Positions 25,640-33,058 of a stretch of 59,571 bases of DNA are shown here, piece after piece. The DNA lies in NCBI GenBank assembly GCA_964545545.1, contig CAZJGK010000008.1, forward strand, positions 1-59,571. Direction: 5' to 3'. The stretch comes from JAHJTW01 sp964545545 (GTDB lineage: Bacteria; Krumholzibacteriota; Krumholzibacteriia; LZORAL124-64-63). Each line of letters begins with the position of its first letter. Position 1 is the first letter of the stretch. Both the position numbers and the translations under genes were made by a program. The notes beneath the pieces are model-generated. The model ran no database searches and was not told where the DNA came from. It saw only the letters and a list, made by a program, of their open reading frames with translations.

Positions 25640-25963
25640 GTGAAGAAACTGTATGTGGGCAACCTGCCCTTCAGCGCGACCGAGGATGAGATCACCCAGC
25701 TGTTCGGGGAGCACGGAACCGTGCACTCCGTGGCCCTGATCAACGACCGTGAGACCGGTCGTCCCCGTGGCTTCGGGTTCATCGAAGTGGACGACGAGGC
25801 CCTGCAGCCGATGATCGCCGCCTTGGACGGCAAGGAAATGGGTGGACGCGCGCTGCGCGTGAACGAGGCCCAGGATCGTCCCCGCGGTGGCGGCGGCGGC
25901 GGTGGCGGCGGCCGTGGTGGCTACGGCGGTGGCCGTGGCGGCGGCGGTGGTGACCGTTGGTAG
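25640..25963 (+). CDS. RRM-type RNA-binding protein with Gly/Arg-rich tail
   Basis: A 107-residue single RNA-recognition-motif protein. RNP2 is LYVGNL (4-9) and RNP1 is RGFGFIEV (about 44-51), followed by the usual ALDGKEMGGRALRVNEA. The last ~28 residues are almost only Gly and Arg with one Tyr, an RGG-type tail found in cyanobacterial and other bacterial RRM proteins linked to cold stress. I chose the GTG at 25640 because GGAGAGAAG precedes it and the RRM starts at once. The much longer upstream frame has no protein character. It has a long structured leader and an intrinsic terminator, so it is an independent unit. A role in RNA chaperoning is family knowledge, not shown here. Confidence 0.93.
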   Translation: MKKLYVGNLPFSATEDEITQLFGEHGTVHSVALINDRETGRPRGFGFIEVDDEALQPMIAALDGKEMGGRALRVNEAQDRPRGGGGGGGGGRGGYGGGRGGGGGDRW

Positions 25964-25992
25964 GTAAATGATTCAGCCCACGGGTTGAAAGG

Positions 25993-26029
25993 AAACCCCG
26001 CTGCTCCTGGAGTGGCGGGGTTTTTGTTT
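25993..26029 (+). terminator. Intrinsic terminator of the RRM gene
   Basis: Nine-base-pair stem AAACCCCGC (25993-26001) with GCGGGGTTT (26015-26023), followed by a T-rich tail. It lies 30 bases past the stop codon. Confidence 0.85.
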
Positions 26030-27293
26030 ATGGTTGCCCGGCCCTTGACCGCGGGGTCTGCGGTTCCGGCCAGAATTCCCTGAGAATATCATCCAGCAAC
26101 GCCCGCCAGGCACCCCACGAGTGGCCTTCATTCACGACCAGGTGATGATAGCGGTACCCCTTGGCTTCCAGGATGTTTTGGAACTTCAGGGTGGATTCGC
26201 TGAAGTCGTGCATGGTGCCCCAGGTCATGAAGATGTCCACATCCAACCTGGGTGATTTCGCGAACATGTCGAGGATGTCCGGGCCGGCCTGAAAGGCCGG
26301 TGACTGGATGCCGATGCGCCCGAACGTGTCGGAGGCCCGCAGCGCGAACCAGGCCGAGTTCAACCCACCCAGGGAAGTGCCCAAGATGCCGCGGTCCAGG
26401 CGATCATGGCTTGTGCGGTATTCCGTGTCGATGACGGGCACCAGTTCATCGGCCACGAAGCGCACGAAGTGTTCGTTGAGAATGTACTGCTCGGAGCGCA
26501 GGTTGCGGCCGTCCACGCGGGGATCAATGAACACGGCCATGATGGGTCGGATCAGACCCCGGTCGATGAGATTGTCCAACACGATGACCATGCTGCCCAT
26601 GGCATCGTCGGCGTATTCATGGCCGTCGGTGACATAGATGACCGGCAGGTTGTCCAGGCCGGGATAACGGGCCGGGGTGTAGGTCACATAGTGCACGGTA
26701 TAACGCAGATTGGTGCTGTCCAGGTGACCGGGGGTCAGGGTACCGCGGGGTATCCCGGAAGCGCGGATCACATAGGGAGAGGGGACATACGCGGGCATCC
26801 TCAGTTCGGAATTGTCGCCGAAACCGCTGCGCTGGAGGCGGGGGTTCTCGGGGTCCAGCAGCCAGGTGTCGCCGTTCAGGACGATTTTATAGTCCAGGCG
26901 GGCATCCCGGGGAAAGACCTCTTCCTGTAACCAGACGCTGGAGTTTCCCAGACGGGCGGCCTTAGGTGGCGCAGGGTCCCAGCCGTTGAAATCCCCGGTG
27001 AAATTCACGGTTGCGGCATCACCACGGAAGAGGAAGGCCACGGAGTCGCCGGCGACGAAAGGAAACCGGTTGTGGACGCGCAGGCTGTCCCAAAGAGCAT
27101 CCAGGACGGCCTCGCGGTCGATGGGGTCGGTCATGGCCGTGATGTCCAGCAACCGGCTCTTCATGGCCGCGCAGGAGGGAAACAAGGACCGGGCTTCCGC
27201 CCGGGGCTGGGGTGTGAGAACATTCACGTGGGAGGGCGGACTGCAGGCCGTCAGGGGAGCCAGACAACACAAGACAAGGAACAGGAAACGCAT
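26028..27293 (-). CDS. Enterochelin-esterase-like lipoprotein with CBM48/E-set domain
   Basis: A 421-residue exported alpha/beta hydrolase of the Fes/esterase D family (PF00756 type). The N-terminus ends in a perfect lipobox, LTAC, so it is probably a lipoprotein. Residues about 65-140 form an E-set/CBM48-like module (VNFTGDFNGWDP, VLNGDTWLLDPENP), as found before such esterase domains. The esterase domain has the nucleophile Ser307 in GTSLGG and His391 in NEGHSWGAWR. In this family such proteins cleave siderophore, acyl or feruloyl esters. No siderophore genes are nearby, so a xylan or phenolic-ester role is equally possible. The gene is monocistronic, with its stop just past the RRM terminator. 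Confidence 0.9.
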   Translation of the reverse strand: MRFLFLVLCCLAPLTACSPPSHVNVLTPQPRAEARSLFPSCAAMKSRLLDITAMTDPIDREAVLDALWDSLRVHNRFPFVAGDSVAFLFRGDAATVNFTGDFNGWDPAPPKAARLGNSSVWLQEEVFPRDARLDYKIVLNGDTWLLDPENPRLQRSGFGDNSELRMPAYVPSPYVIRASGIPRGTLTPGHLDSTNLRYTVHYVTYTPARYPGLDNLPVIYVTDGHEYADDAMGSMVIVLDNLIDRGLIRPIMAVFIDPRVDGRNLRSEQYILNEHFVRFVADELVPVIDTEYRTSHDRLDRGILGTSLGGLNSAWFALRASDTFGRIGIQSPAFQAGPDILDMFAKSPRLDVDIFMTWGTMHDFSESTLKFQNILEAKGYRYHHLVVNEGHSWGAWRALLDDILREFWPEPQTPRSRAGQP

Positions 27294-27361
27294 GGGAGCC
27301 TCCGTGGGAATGATTTGGGAGGCAAGAATGGCACAGGCAGGGCTTGATGCTCAAGTTTTAG

Positions 27362-27505
27362 GTTATGCCTGACGGGAACACCTGTGGCGCCATATTCCAG
27401 CACGGCGGGATCAACGGCATTGTCTTCCACCAGCAGTATCCTTTGTCCGGCAGGGTCCGACGATTCGGCGCCGGTTTCATGGTCAACCTCAGATCCTCCG
27501 GTCTG
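27362..27505 (-). pseudogene. Fragment of a receiver (REC) domain gene
   Basis: From an in-frame stop at 27506-27508, the minus strand reads through a Ser/Gly/Asp-rich stretch into GQRILLVEDNAVDPAVLEYG. RILLVEDNAV is the first strand and acidic pocket of receiver domains attached to hybrid sensor kinases. After about 14 residues the match ends, with no phospho-Asp, Thr or Lys region. The frame then runs into the esterase promoter. It is probably the truncated end of a lost hybrid kinase. The match is short, so chance cannot be ruled out. Confidence 0.42.
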
Positions 27506-27542
27506 TTATTGATAGCCGACCATCGTTGTTAAGTTTTTTCTG

Positions 27543-27571
27543 TTGCCCAAATGTGTTTCTGGATCTATGTT
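27543..27571 (+). promoter_or_regulatory. Candidate promoter of the DEAD-box helicase gene
   Basis: TTGCCC (27543-27548), a 17-bp spacer and TATGTT (27566-27571). It implies a leader of about 145 bases. Confidence 0.3.
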
Positions 27572-27598
27572 TTCGAATAGAAAAATGACCAGACACGA

Positions 27599-27617
27599 GC
27601 GGCCCGCTGTGGGCCGC
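27599..27617 (+). promoter_or_regulatory. Hairpin in the helicase leader
   Basis: Seven-base-pair stem GCGGCCC / GGGCCGC around GCTGT. A run of six T follows 17 bases later (27635-27640), which is too far for a standard terminator. Confidence 0.35.
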
Positions 27618-27723
27618 CAGAAAAGCTGCCGCGATTTTTTGCATGCCTTTGGCTTTAGGCCCACCTGAGCTCGACCCGAGACTTGGCAGGCTGCTGGATC
27701 CCGGATCAACGAGACAGGAAAAA

Positions 27724-28959
27724 ATGGACACATCGAATTTTGCCGGCCTAGGGTTGAGTCAACCCCTGCTGCGCGCTTTGGCCGATTGCGGCTACACGGA
27801 ACCCACTCCCATCCAACTGGCCGCCATTCCCATCGTCGCCGAAGGCAAGGATCTGATTGCCAGCGCCCAGACCGGCACCGGCAAGACGGCCGCCTTCACT
27901 CTGCCTTTGATCGACGACATCGCCACCCGCCCGGCGGAACCGGGGGATACGCCGCTGGTGTTGATCCTGACCCCGACGCGTGAACTGGCCCTGCAGATCG
28001 ACGAGAACGTGAAGGCCTACGGGAAGTACACCGGCATTCGCACCTGTGTGGTGCTGGGTGGGGTGTCCTCGCGGTCCCAGATCGATCGCTTGCGCAAAGG
28101 GGTGGATTTTGTCATCGCCACGCCGGGCCGGCTCATCGATCTGGTCGAGCAGGGCGAGATGGTGCTGGATGATATCGAGTTTCTGGTTCTGGACGAGGCC
28201 GACCGCATGCTGGACATGGGTTTTGTGCCTGACGTGAGGTGGATCGCGGATCGGGTGCCGAAACCGCGGCAGACCTTGCTGTTTTCGGCCACAATTTCAT
28301 CCGGGATCAAGAGCCTGGCCTCGACCATCCAGACCGATGCCCAAAGCGTAGCGGTGGCGCCGCCGGCCGCCGTGGCCGACAACATCGATCAGCAAGTGAT
28401 GTTCGTGCGAAAGGCCGACAAGGTCGACCTGCTGCTCAATCTGCTGAACCAGAAGAAAACCGGCCGCGTGCTGGTATTCACCGACACCAAGATTGCCGCT
28501 ATCCAGGTGGCCCGCCAGTTGAAGAACCATGGTATCCGGGCCGAAGCCATCCACTCCAACAAGACCCAGATCCAGCGCCAGCAGGCGTTGGCCTCCTTCA
28601 GCCGGGGCAAGGTGCAGGTGCTGGTGGCCACGGACATCATGGCCCGCGGGATCGATGTCGACGACATCTCACATGTCGTCAATTTCGACATGCCGAACGA
28701 CGCCGAGAATTACATCCACCGCATCGGGCGCACGGCCCGGGCCGGACGCGCCGGCGTGGCCCTTTCGTTGTGCGGGATCGAGGATATCCCGAATCTGCAG
28801 GGAGTCGAGCGGTTGGTGGCCCGATCTTTGGCCGTCCGCGAAGACCACAAGTGGCATTCCACCCGGGTGGCGGCTTGTCTTGCGGCCTCGACCAGGGCGG
28901 CCCGTAGCCGCGCCCGCTCGGGCAAGGCCAGGGGCTCGGGTTCCAAGTGGCGGCGATAA
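27724..28959 (+). CDS. rhlE: DEAD-box ATP-dependent RNA helicase, RhlE-like
   Basis: A 411-residue RNA helicase that remodels RNA duplexes in ribosome assembly or mRNA decay. I chose the ATG at 27724 because AGGAAAAA precedes it and the Q-motif region (FAGLGLSQPLLRAL, YTEPTPIQLAAIP) begins normally. All core motifs are present: AQTGTGKT (I), PTRELALQ (Ia), TPGRLIDL (Ib), VLDEADRMLDMGF (II), SAT (III), VLVATDIMARGIDVDD (V) and HRIGRTARAGR (VI). The Arg/Ser-rich C-terminal tail (about 385-411) is short and basic. Together with the RRM gene 2 kb upstream it forms a pair of RNA-remodelling genes, both with long leaders. RhlE versus other DEAD-box subgroups is judged by motif style only. Confidence 0.92.
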   Translation: MDTSNFAGLGLSQPLLRALADCGYTEPTPIQLAAIPIVAEGKDLIASAQTGTGKTAAFTLPLIDDIATRPAEPGDTPLVLILTPTRELALQIDENVKAYGKYTGIRTCVVLGGVSSRSQIDRLRKGVDFVIATPGRLIDLVEQGEMVLDDIEFLVLDEADRMLDMGFVPDVRWIADRVPKPRQTLLFSATISSGIKSLASTIQTDAQSVAVAPPAAVADNIDQQVMFVRKADKVDLLLNLLNQKKTGRVLVFTDTKIAAIQVARQLKNHGIRAEAIHSNKTQIQRQQALASFSRGKVQVLVATDIMARGIDVDDISHVVNFDMPNDAENYIHRIGRTARAGRAGVALSLCGIEDIPNLQGVERLVARSLAVREDHKWHSTRVAACLAASTRAARSRARSGKARGSGSKWRR

Positions 28960-29233
28960 GGAATCCCATCGCGGAGTAATCTTCCGAGGCACAACCAACA
29001 AGTTCAACTTCCCCAGGATGAACTTACCCAACCGGTGGGACCCGATGTTCAACGCCAACCAGCCGCTGAACGGCATCGGCAGCATCTTCCATCCTCCTGT
29101 CCGCCTCATCAGGCCGGGTCAATAAGCCTCCTTTTTCGCCCCATCCGCCAGTTCAGATATCGGTCAGCGCCTGTTCGGGGGAATTGCCGGGGCAAGACCG
29201 TGAAAATGTGTTAAAATATGATATCTTTTCAGG

Positions 29234-31216
29234 TTGAGACACGAAGGATGGGCGAAGAGTTTGAATTCATACCCGAGGGAACATCACCACGGTAGGCCAA
29301 GGAACCCTTGGCTGCTCATCCAGGGGTTTCTGGTGGTCCCGTTGCTCTTGGCGGGCGGGGCCTGGGCCGAAGTTGCGCCGGCCAAACCCTATGGTTCGGT
29401 GGTGGCGGAGGTGATGGCGTTCCTCCAGTCGGATGTGGGTGTCGACGGTATCCGCACTGATGACAACGATCCCGGCGGCTATCCCGTCCCGCCGTATTTT
29501 TACCACTACGCCATTCGGGACGGCAACGGTCTGTGGAGCAGCCTCGTCGGCTATCCGGGCTACGCCTCGGTCAGCTATCCCGCCTACACGGCATGTGTGG
29601 CCATGGACGCTTTTCTGGATTGGCGACGCTGGTCCGGCGACCCCGAAGGTCTGGTGCGGGCCAGGCAGTATGCCGACTGGATCCTGGAGCACCGCACTCC
29701 TGCGGGGGATCTCTACGGGAACTTTCCCTACAGCACCCAGACTGATGCGATCATGGGTGGGGGCTGGGATGGTCCGGCCAACATGACGGACAAGGCTCCC
29801 ATGTTCGGGTTGAGGCTGTTGCGTTTGTACGACATCACGGGGGAAGCAGCCTACCTGGACGGAGCCCGGGACATCGCCACCGTCCTGGTGGCCACCCAGA
29901 TGAGCGGGGGACCCGAGGATGACGGACGCTGGCCGTTCAGGGCCGTGCCGAGCGACGGCGCCGTGACCCAGGATTTCACCAGCCACCTGCAGCCTGCGGT
30001 GCGGTTCCTGGACGCCATGGCTCAGCGCACCGGCGATGCGGCCTACACCCAGGCCCGCGATCGGGCCTGGAACTGGCTGCTGGCCAACCCCTGCAATCCG
30101 GCCGCGACGAACTATATGCGCTGGGAAGCCTTCTACGAGGACCAGTCCCCGGAAATGCAGACGGGGTTCGGGGACCACTATTCGGCCCATGAGATGATCG
30201 TCGAGTTGATCCGCCGCCGACCGGCCGGGTGGCAGGACATGGCGGTCTCGATCCTGGATTCGGTCGATGCGCGGTACCTGGTGCAAGGCCCGGGAACCGT
30301 CTATGCCCAGTACGAGCCGGTGACCCTCGAGTGGCGCGGCTGGCCCGAGGCCACTTATGCCTCGAGTCTGCAATACGCACGGACGGTTCTGCTGCTGGAT
30401 AAAGCCCTGGCGGATGACCCCCGGCGGCATCCCGCCTGGCGCGGCACGGCTCTGGCCATGGCGGCGGTCTGCTCTCACGGCCAGGATGATCGTGGCCTGG
30501 CGGCCGATGGCCGGATGTTCACCACCATCAAGGACCTGCTCTTCCATTTCTGCGTGGACAGCTGGTACGAGCAGAACTTCAACACGGTGATATATTTCCT
30601 GGAGATCATGGGAATCGAACCGGAGTTGGCCCCTGTCGGCGAGAACCACATCCTGACGGCCGATCAGGCCCTGGTTCAGGTGGAGTACCCGGGCAACGGC
30701 ATCGCCGTCCGCTGGAGCACCGCCGCCGGGGCCGGGACCGAAACCGTGAAGCTGGCGGCCAAACCCGCGCAGATCACCGCAACCGGTATGCCTTTGCCGG
30801 AGGTGCCGAATTCACCGACCGGAACGGAAGGCTGGTCCTGGGATGATGCCTCACAGGTGGCGACCATCCACCACTTTGCCGGCCCGGTGGAAATCCTGAC
30901 GGCCGTCTCGGGGGTTCCCGGTCCGGCGCCGGGCCCAGCACCGGTTCTGAGCGTGGCCGTTACCGAGCAGGGCACCGGGGCGATCTCGCTGCGGGTGGGT
31001 TTGACCCGGGAGGGCCCGTTGACCCTGGCTGTCTTTGACCTGCGCGGGCGCCGGGTTCGTGTCCTGCTCGATGAAACGCGGCTGTCGGCCGGGGAACACG
31101 AATATTCCTGGGACGGACGGGACGCCCAGGGCCGCCGTATCGCCGAAGGGGTTTATCTGATCAAAGGCCGCTCGGGCCGTGCCGCTGTGACCACCGGCAT
31201 GGTGTGGCGGCATTGA
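29234..31216 (+). CDS. Exported alpha/alpha-toroid protein, possible carbohydrate-active enzyme, FlgD-like C-terminus
   Basis: About 660 residues. The start is uncertain. A TTG at 29234 opens the frame, and a TTG at 29261 is also possible. No in-frame ATG precedes the signal peptide (LIQGFLVVPLLLAGGAWA). Residues about 45-470 look like a repeated helical-hairpin (alpha/alpha) barrel: YPAYTACVAMDAFLDWRRW, ARQYADWILEHRTP, LRLLRLYDITGEAAYLDGAR and AVRFLDAMAQRTGDAAY. Families with this fold include uronyl hydrolases, epimerases and lyases. I cannot name the catalytic residues. The C-terminus is a FlgD-like domain without the NPFNP entry, ending GMVWRH. It is followed 3 bases later by a GH32-like gene, so a joint role in glycan breakdown is likely. 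Confidence 0.78.
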   Translation: MRHEGWAKSLNSYPREHHHGRPRNPWLLIQGFLVVPLLLAGGAWAEVAPAKPYGSVVAEVMAFLQSDVGVDGIRTDDNDPGGYPVPPYFYHYAIRDGNGLWSSLVGYPGYASVSYPAYTACVAMDAFLDWRRWSGDPEGLVRARQYADWILEHRTPAGDLYGNFPYSTQTDAIMGGGWDGPANMTDKAPMFGLRLLRLYDITGEAAYLDGARDIATVLVATQMSGGPEDDGRWPFRAVPSDGAVTQDFTSHLQPAVRFLDAMAQRTGDAAYTQARDRAWNWLLANPCNPAATNYMRWEAFYEDQSPEMQTGFGDHYSAHEMIVELIRRRPAGWQDMAVSILDSVDARYLVQGPGTVYAQYEPVTLEWRGWPEATYASSLQYARTVLLLDKALADDPRRHPAWRGTALAMAAVCSHGQDDRGLAADGRMFTTIKDLLFHFCVDSWYEQNFNTVIYFLEIMGIEPELAPVGENHILTADQALVQVEYPGNGIAVRWSTAAGAGTETVKLAAKPAQITATGMPLPEVPNSPTGTEGWSWDDASQVATIHHFAGPVEILTAVSGVPGPAPGPAPVLSVAVTEQGTGAISLRVGLTREGPLTLAVFDLRGRRVRVLLDETRLSAGEHEYSWDGRDAQGRRIAEGVYLIKGRSGRAAVTTGMVWRH

Positions 31217-31219
31217 GGG

Positions 31220-33052
31220 ATGGATATGACGCAACGGTTTGAACAGGTGAAGCAGAACGGTCTGCAGGGGCTGCTGTTATGCCTGCTGCTGACAACCGTT
31301 GTCTTCCCCTGCCGGGCGCAGGTTGCTTTCGACTTCGAAACCCCCTACCTGGTGCAGCCGGGCCGTCAGATCTGGGACTTCTGCCTGGTGAACCATCAGG
31401 GTCAGCATCACATCTTCTACCACACCATCCCCCAGCAGGCCATGAACCCCGCCAATGCCGACACCATCTGGCATGCGGTTTCCCCGGATCTGAGGCATTG
31501 GGACATTCTAGGCCCCGTGCTGACCAGCGGGCCCGACTGGTGCGATGCCGTGGCCATATGGGCGCCCGATGTGGTGTTCGATCCGGTGAGCGCGCGTTGG
31601 GCCATGCTGTACACCGGTGTCGCGAGCGGGATGGTGCAACGGGCCTGCCTTGCCTGGTCGCCCGATCTGGCGACATGGACCAAGAGTCTGGCCAATCCTG
31701 TCTTCGAACCCGACAGCCTGGTCTATCACTGGGCGCCCGATCAGGCCTGGAGTTCCTTTCGGGATCCCTTTGTCTACAACGACGGCACCCAGTGGAACAT
31801 GCTCTCCACCGCCGCCCTGCGTCTGGGGGGATATCCCGGATACCGGCGGGCCATCATTCACCGGGCGGTTTCGACGGACCTGGAGCATTGGCAGGATGCC
31901 GGGGCCTTCTATACGCACGACGGCACGACCGGGCTGAACTATGACCTGGAAAGTCCCCAGTACGTGGTTCGCAACGGCTGGCATCATCTGTTTTTTACTG
32001 AGCAGGACCCAAACATCGAAGACGCCCCCACCAGCCACATGGTGGCGGCCGATCCGTCCGGTTGGACCATGACGCAGCGGGATGTCGTCGACGCGGGGTG
32101 GGCCCCGGATATTGAGCATACCGGGCCCGATGGGGCACCGGATATCTTTGCCCGTCTGGCCAAGGGCCAGGATCCCCGGGACGAGACCTGGTTCGTGACG
32201 GTGAAGTTCGACAGCGTGCGCTACGAGGACGATGGCAGGACGCCGGTGGTCTTCGCAGCCGACCCTTTGGCTGGAGATTGGCCGGTGGCCACCGGAACAG
32301 CGGCCACCGCCGCACCGACTTTCGGGGACAATTCCGTCCTGCGGGGTGATGGCCCGCTGGTTCCCCAGGGACATGGCTGGTTCAGCACCCTGGAGAATTA
32401 CGGCGGTCCTCTGGCCGGCATCGGCCAGCCCGGTGCTGTGTTGCCCGACGATTCAACCGGGATCCTGGAATCCCGGCCTTTCACGCCGGTCACGGGATAC
32501 CTGGGCCTGATGCTGGCAGGGGGGCGGGAGTCGACCGATACCTATGTTGCCCTGTTGGATGCGGTCACGGGCCTTGAACTGAACAGGATCACACCCTTGG
32601 CCGGAACCATCCTCCAGGATCGGAACTGGAATGTGACGGCCCAGGTAGGCCGGTCGGTGAAATTGAGGATCGTGGACCTGGACACCTTGCCCGCTGGTTG
32701 GATCGCAGTGGACGACATCAGGGAAGTCGAGGGTCCGTCAGGGTTCGGTCCGGGCACGAATCCGCCGCGCGAAGTGGTCGGAGATCTGGCGGCTGTTCCC
32801 AACCCCTTCAACGCCGGGACCATGATCTGCTTCGAGGCTCGCGAGGGGGGAACCGGACGCCTGGAAATTTTCGATCTTGCGGGCCGCCGCGTCTGGCGGT
32901 CCCAAGAATTGCCGATCACCGCGGGCAGAAACCAAGTGCGCTGGAATGGAACCGATATGCGGGGGCGGACGTTGGCGACCGCCGTCTATCTTTACCGGTT
33001 GTATTGGCAGGGGTCGCCGGTGGCCGGGGGCCGCTTGACTCTCGTGAAATAG
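31220..33052 (+). CDS. Secreted GH32/43/68-like five-bladed propeller hydrolase with FlgD-like C-terminus
   Basis: About 610 residues. The first ATG is at 31220. The ATG at 31226, preceded by AGGGA, may be the true one. A signal peptide (GLLLCLLLTTVVFPCRAQ) precedes a five-bladed propeller. The three acidic residues of the GH32/43/68 superfamily are visible: Asp53 (QIWDFCL), Asp182 in FRDPF, and Glu244 in DLESPQYV. Blades show the usual HIFYH, WHAVSPDLRHW and LFFTEQ patterns. Levanase or invertase-like activity on fructans is one reading; arabinan hydrolysis is another. A beta-sandwich (about 400-510) precedes the FlgD-like domain (NPFNAGTMICFEA to LTLVK). It is translationally linked to the gene upstream and convergent with the M1 peptidase, six bases away. 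Confidence 0.85.
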   Translation: MDMTQRFEQVKQNGLQGLLLCLLLTTVVFPCRAQVAFDFETPYLVQPGRQIWDFCLVNHQGQHHIFYHTIPQQAMNPANADTIWHAVSPDLRHWDILGPVLTSGPDWCDAVAIWAPDVVFDPVSARWAMLYTGVASGMVQRACLAWSPDLATWTKSLANPVFEPDSLVYHWAPDQAWSSFRDPFVYNDGTQWNMLSTAALRLGGYPGYRRAIIHRAVSTDLEHWQDAGAFYTHDGTTGLNYDLESPQYVVRNGWHHLFFTEQDPNIEDAPTSHMVAADPSGWTMTQRDVVDAGWAPDIEHTGPDGAPDIFARLAKGQDPRDETWFVTVKFDSVRYEDDGRTPVVFAADPLAGDWPVATGTAATAAPTFGDNSVLRGDGPLVPQGHGWFSTLENYGGPLAGIGQPGAVLPDDSTGILESRPFTPVTGYLGLMLAGGRESTDTYVALLDAVTGLELNRITPLAGTILQDRNWNVTAQVGRSVKLRIVDLDTLPAGWIAVDDIREVEGPSGFGPGTNPPREVVGDLAAVPNPFNAGTMICFEAREGGTGRLEIFDLAGRRVWRSQELPITAGRNQVRWNGTDMRGRTLATAVYLYRLYWQGSPVAGGRLTLVK

Positions 33053-33058
33053 GATCGA

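Larger units (their letters stand above)
27294..27723. other. Intergenic region between the esterase and helicase genes
   Basis: About 430 bases between divergent genes. It contains a fragment of a response-regulator receiver gene on the minus strand (27362-27505), a candidate helicase promoter (27543-27571) and a hairpin in the helicase leader (27599-27617). I see no intact gene. Confidence 0.5.

Noticed and set aside
28960..29233. Possible gene between the helicase and the alpha/alpha protein
   Set aside because: Frames here (for example MNLPNRWDPMFNANQPLNGI on the plus strand) have no family resemblance, no ribosome-binding site and no conserved pattern.
29249..29296. Out-of-frame ATG giving a 15-codon peptide (MGEEFEFIPEGTSPR) before the alpha/alpha protein signal peptide
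   Set aside because: It has no adequately spaced ribosome-binding site and overlaps the likely start region of the main gene. It may only reflect uncertainty about that start.
29267..30649. Minus-strand 460-codon frame opposite the alpha/alpha protein
   Set aside because: It has no recognisable motif. The plus-strand frame has a signal peptide, repeated helical hairpins and a FlgD-like end.
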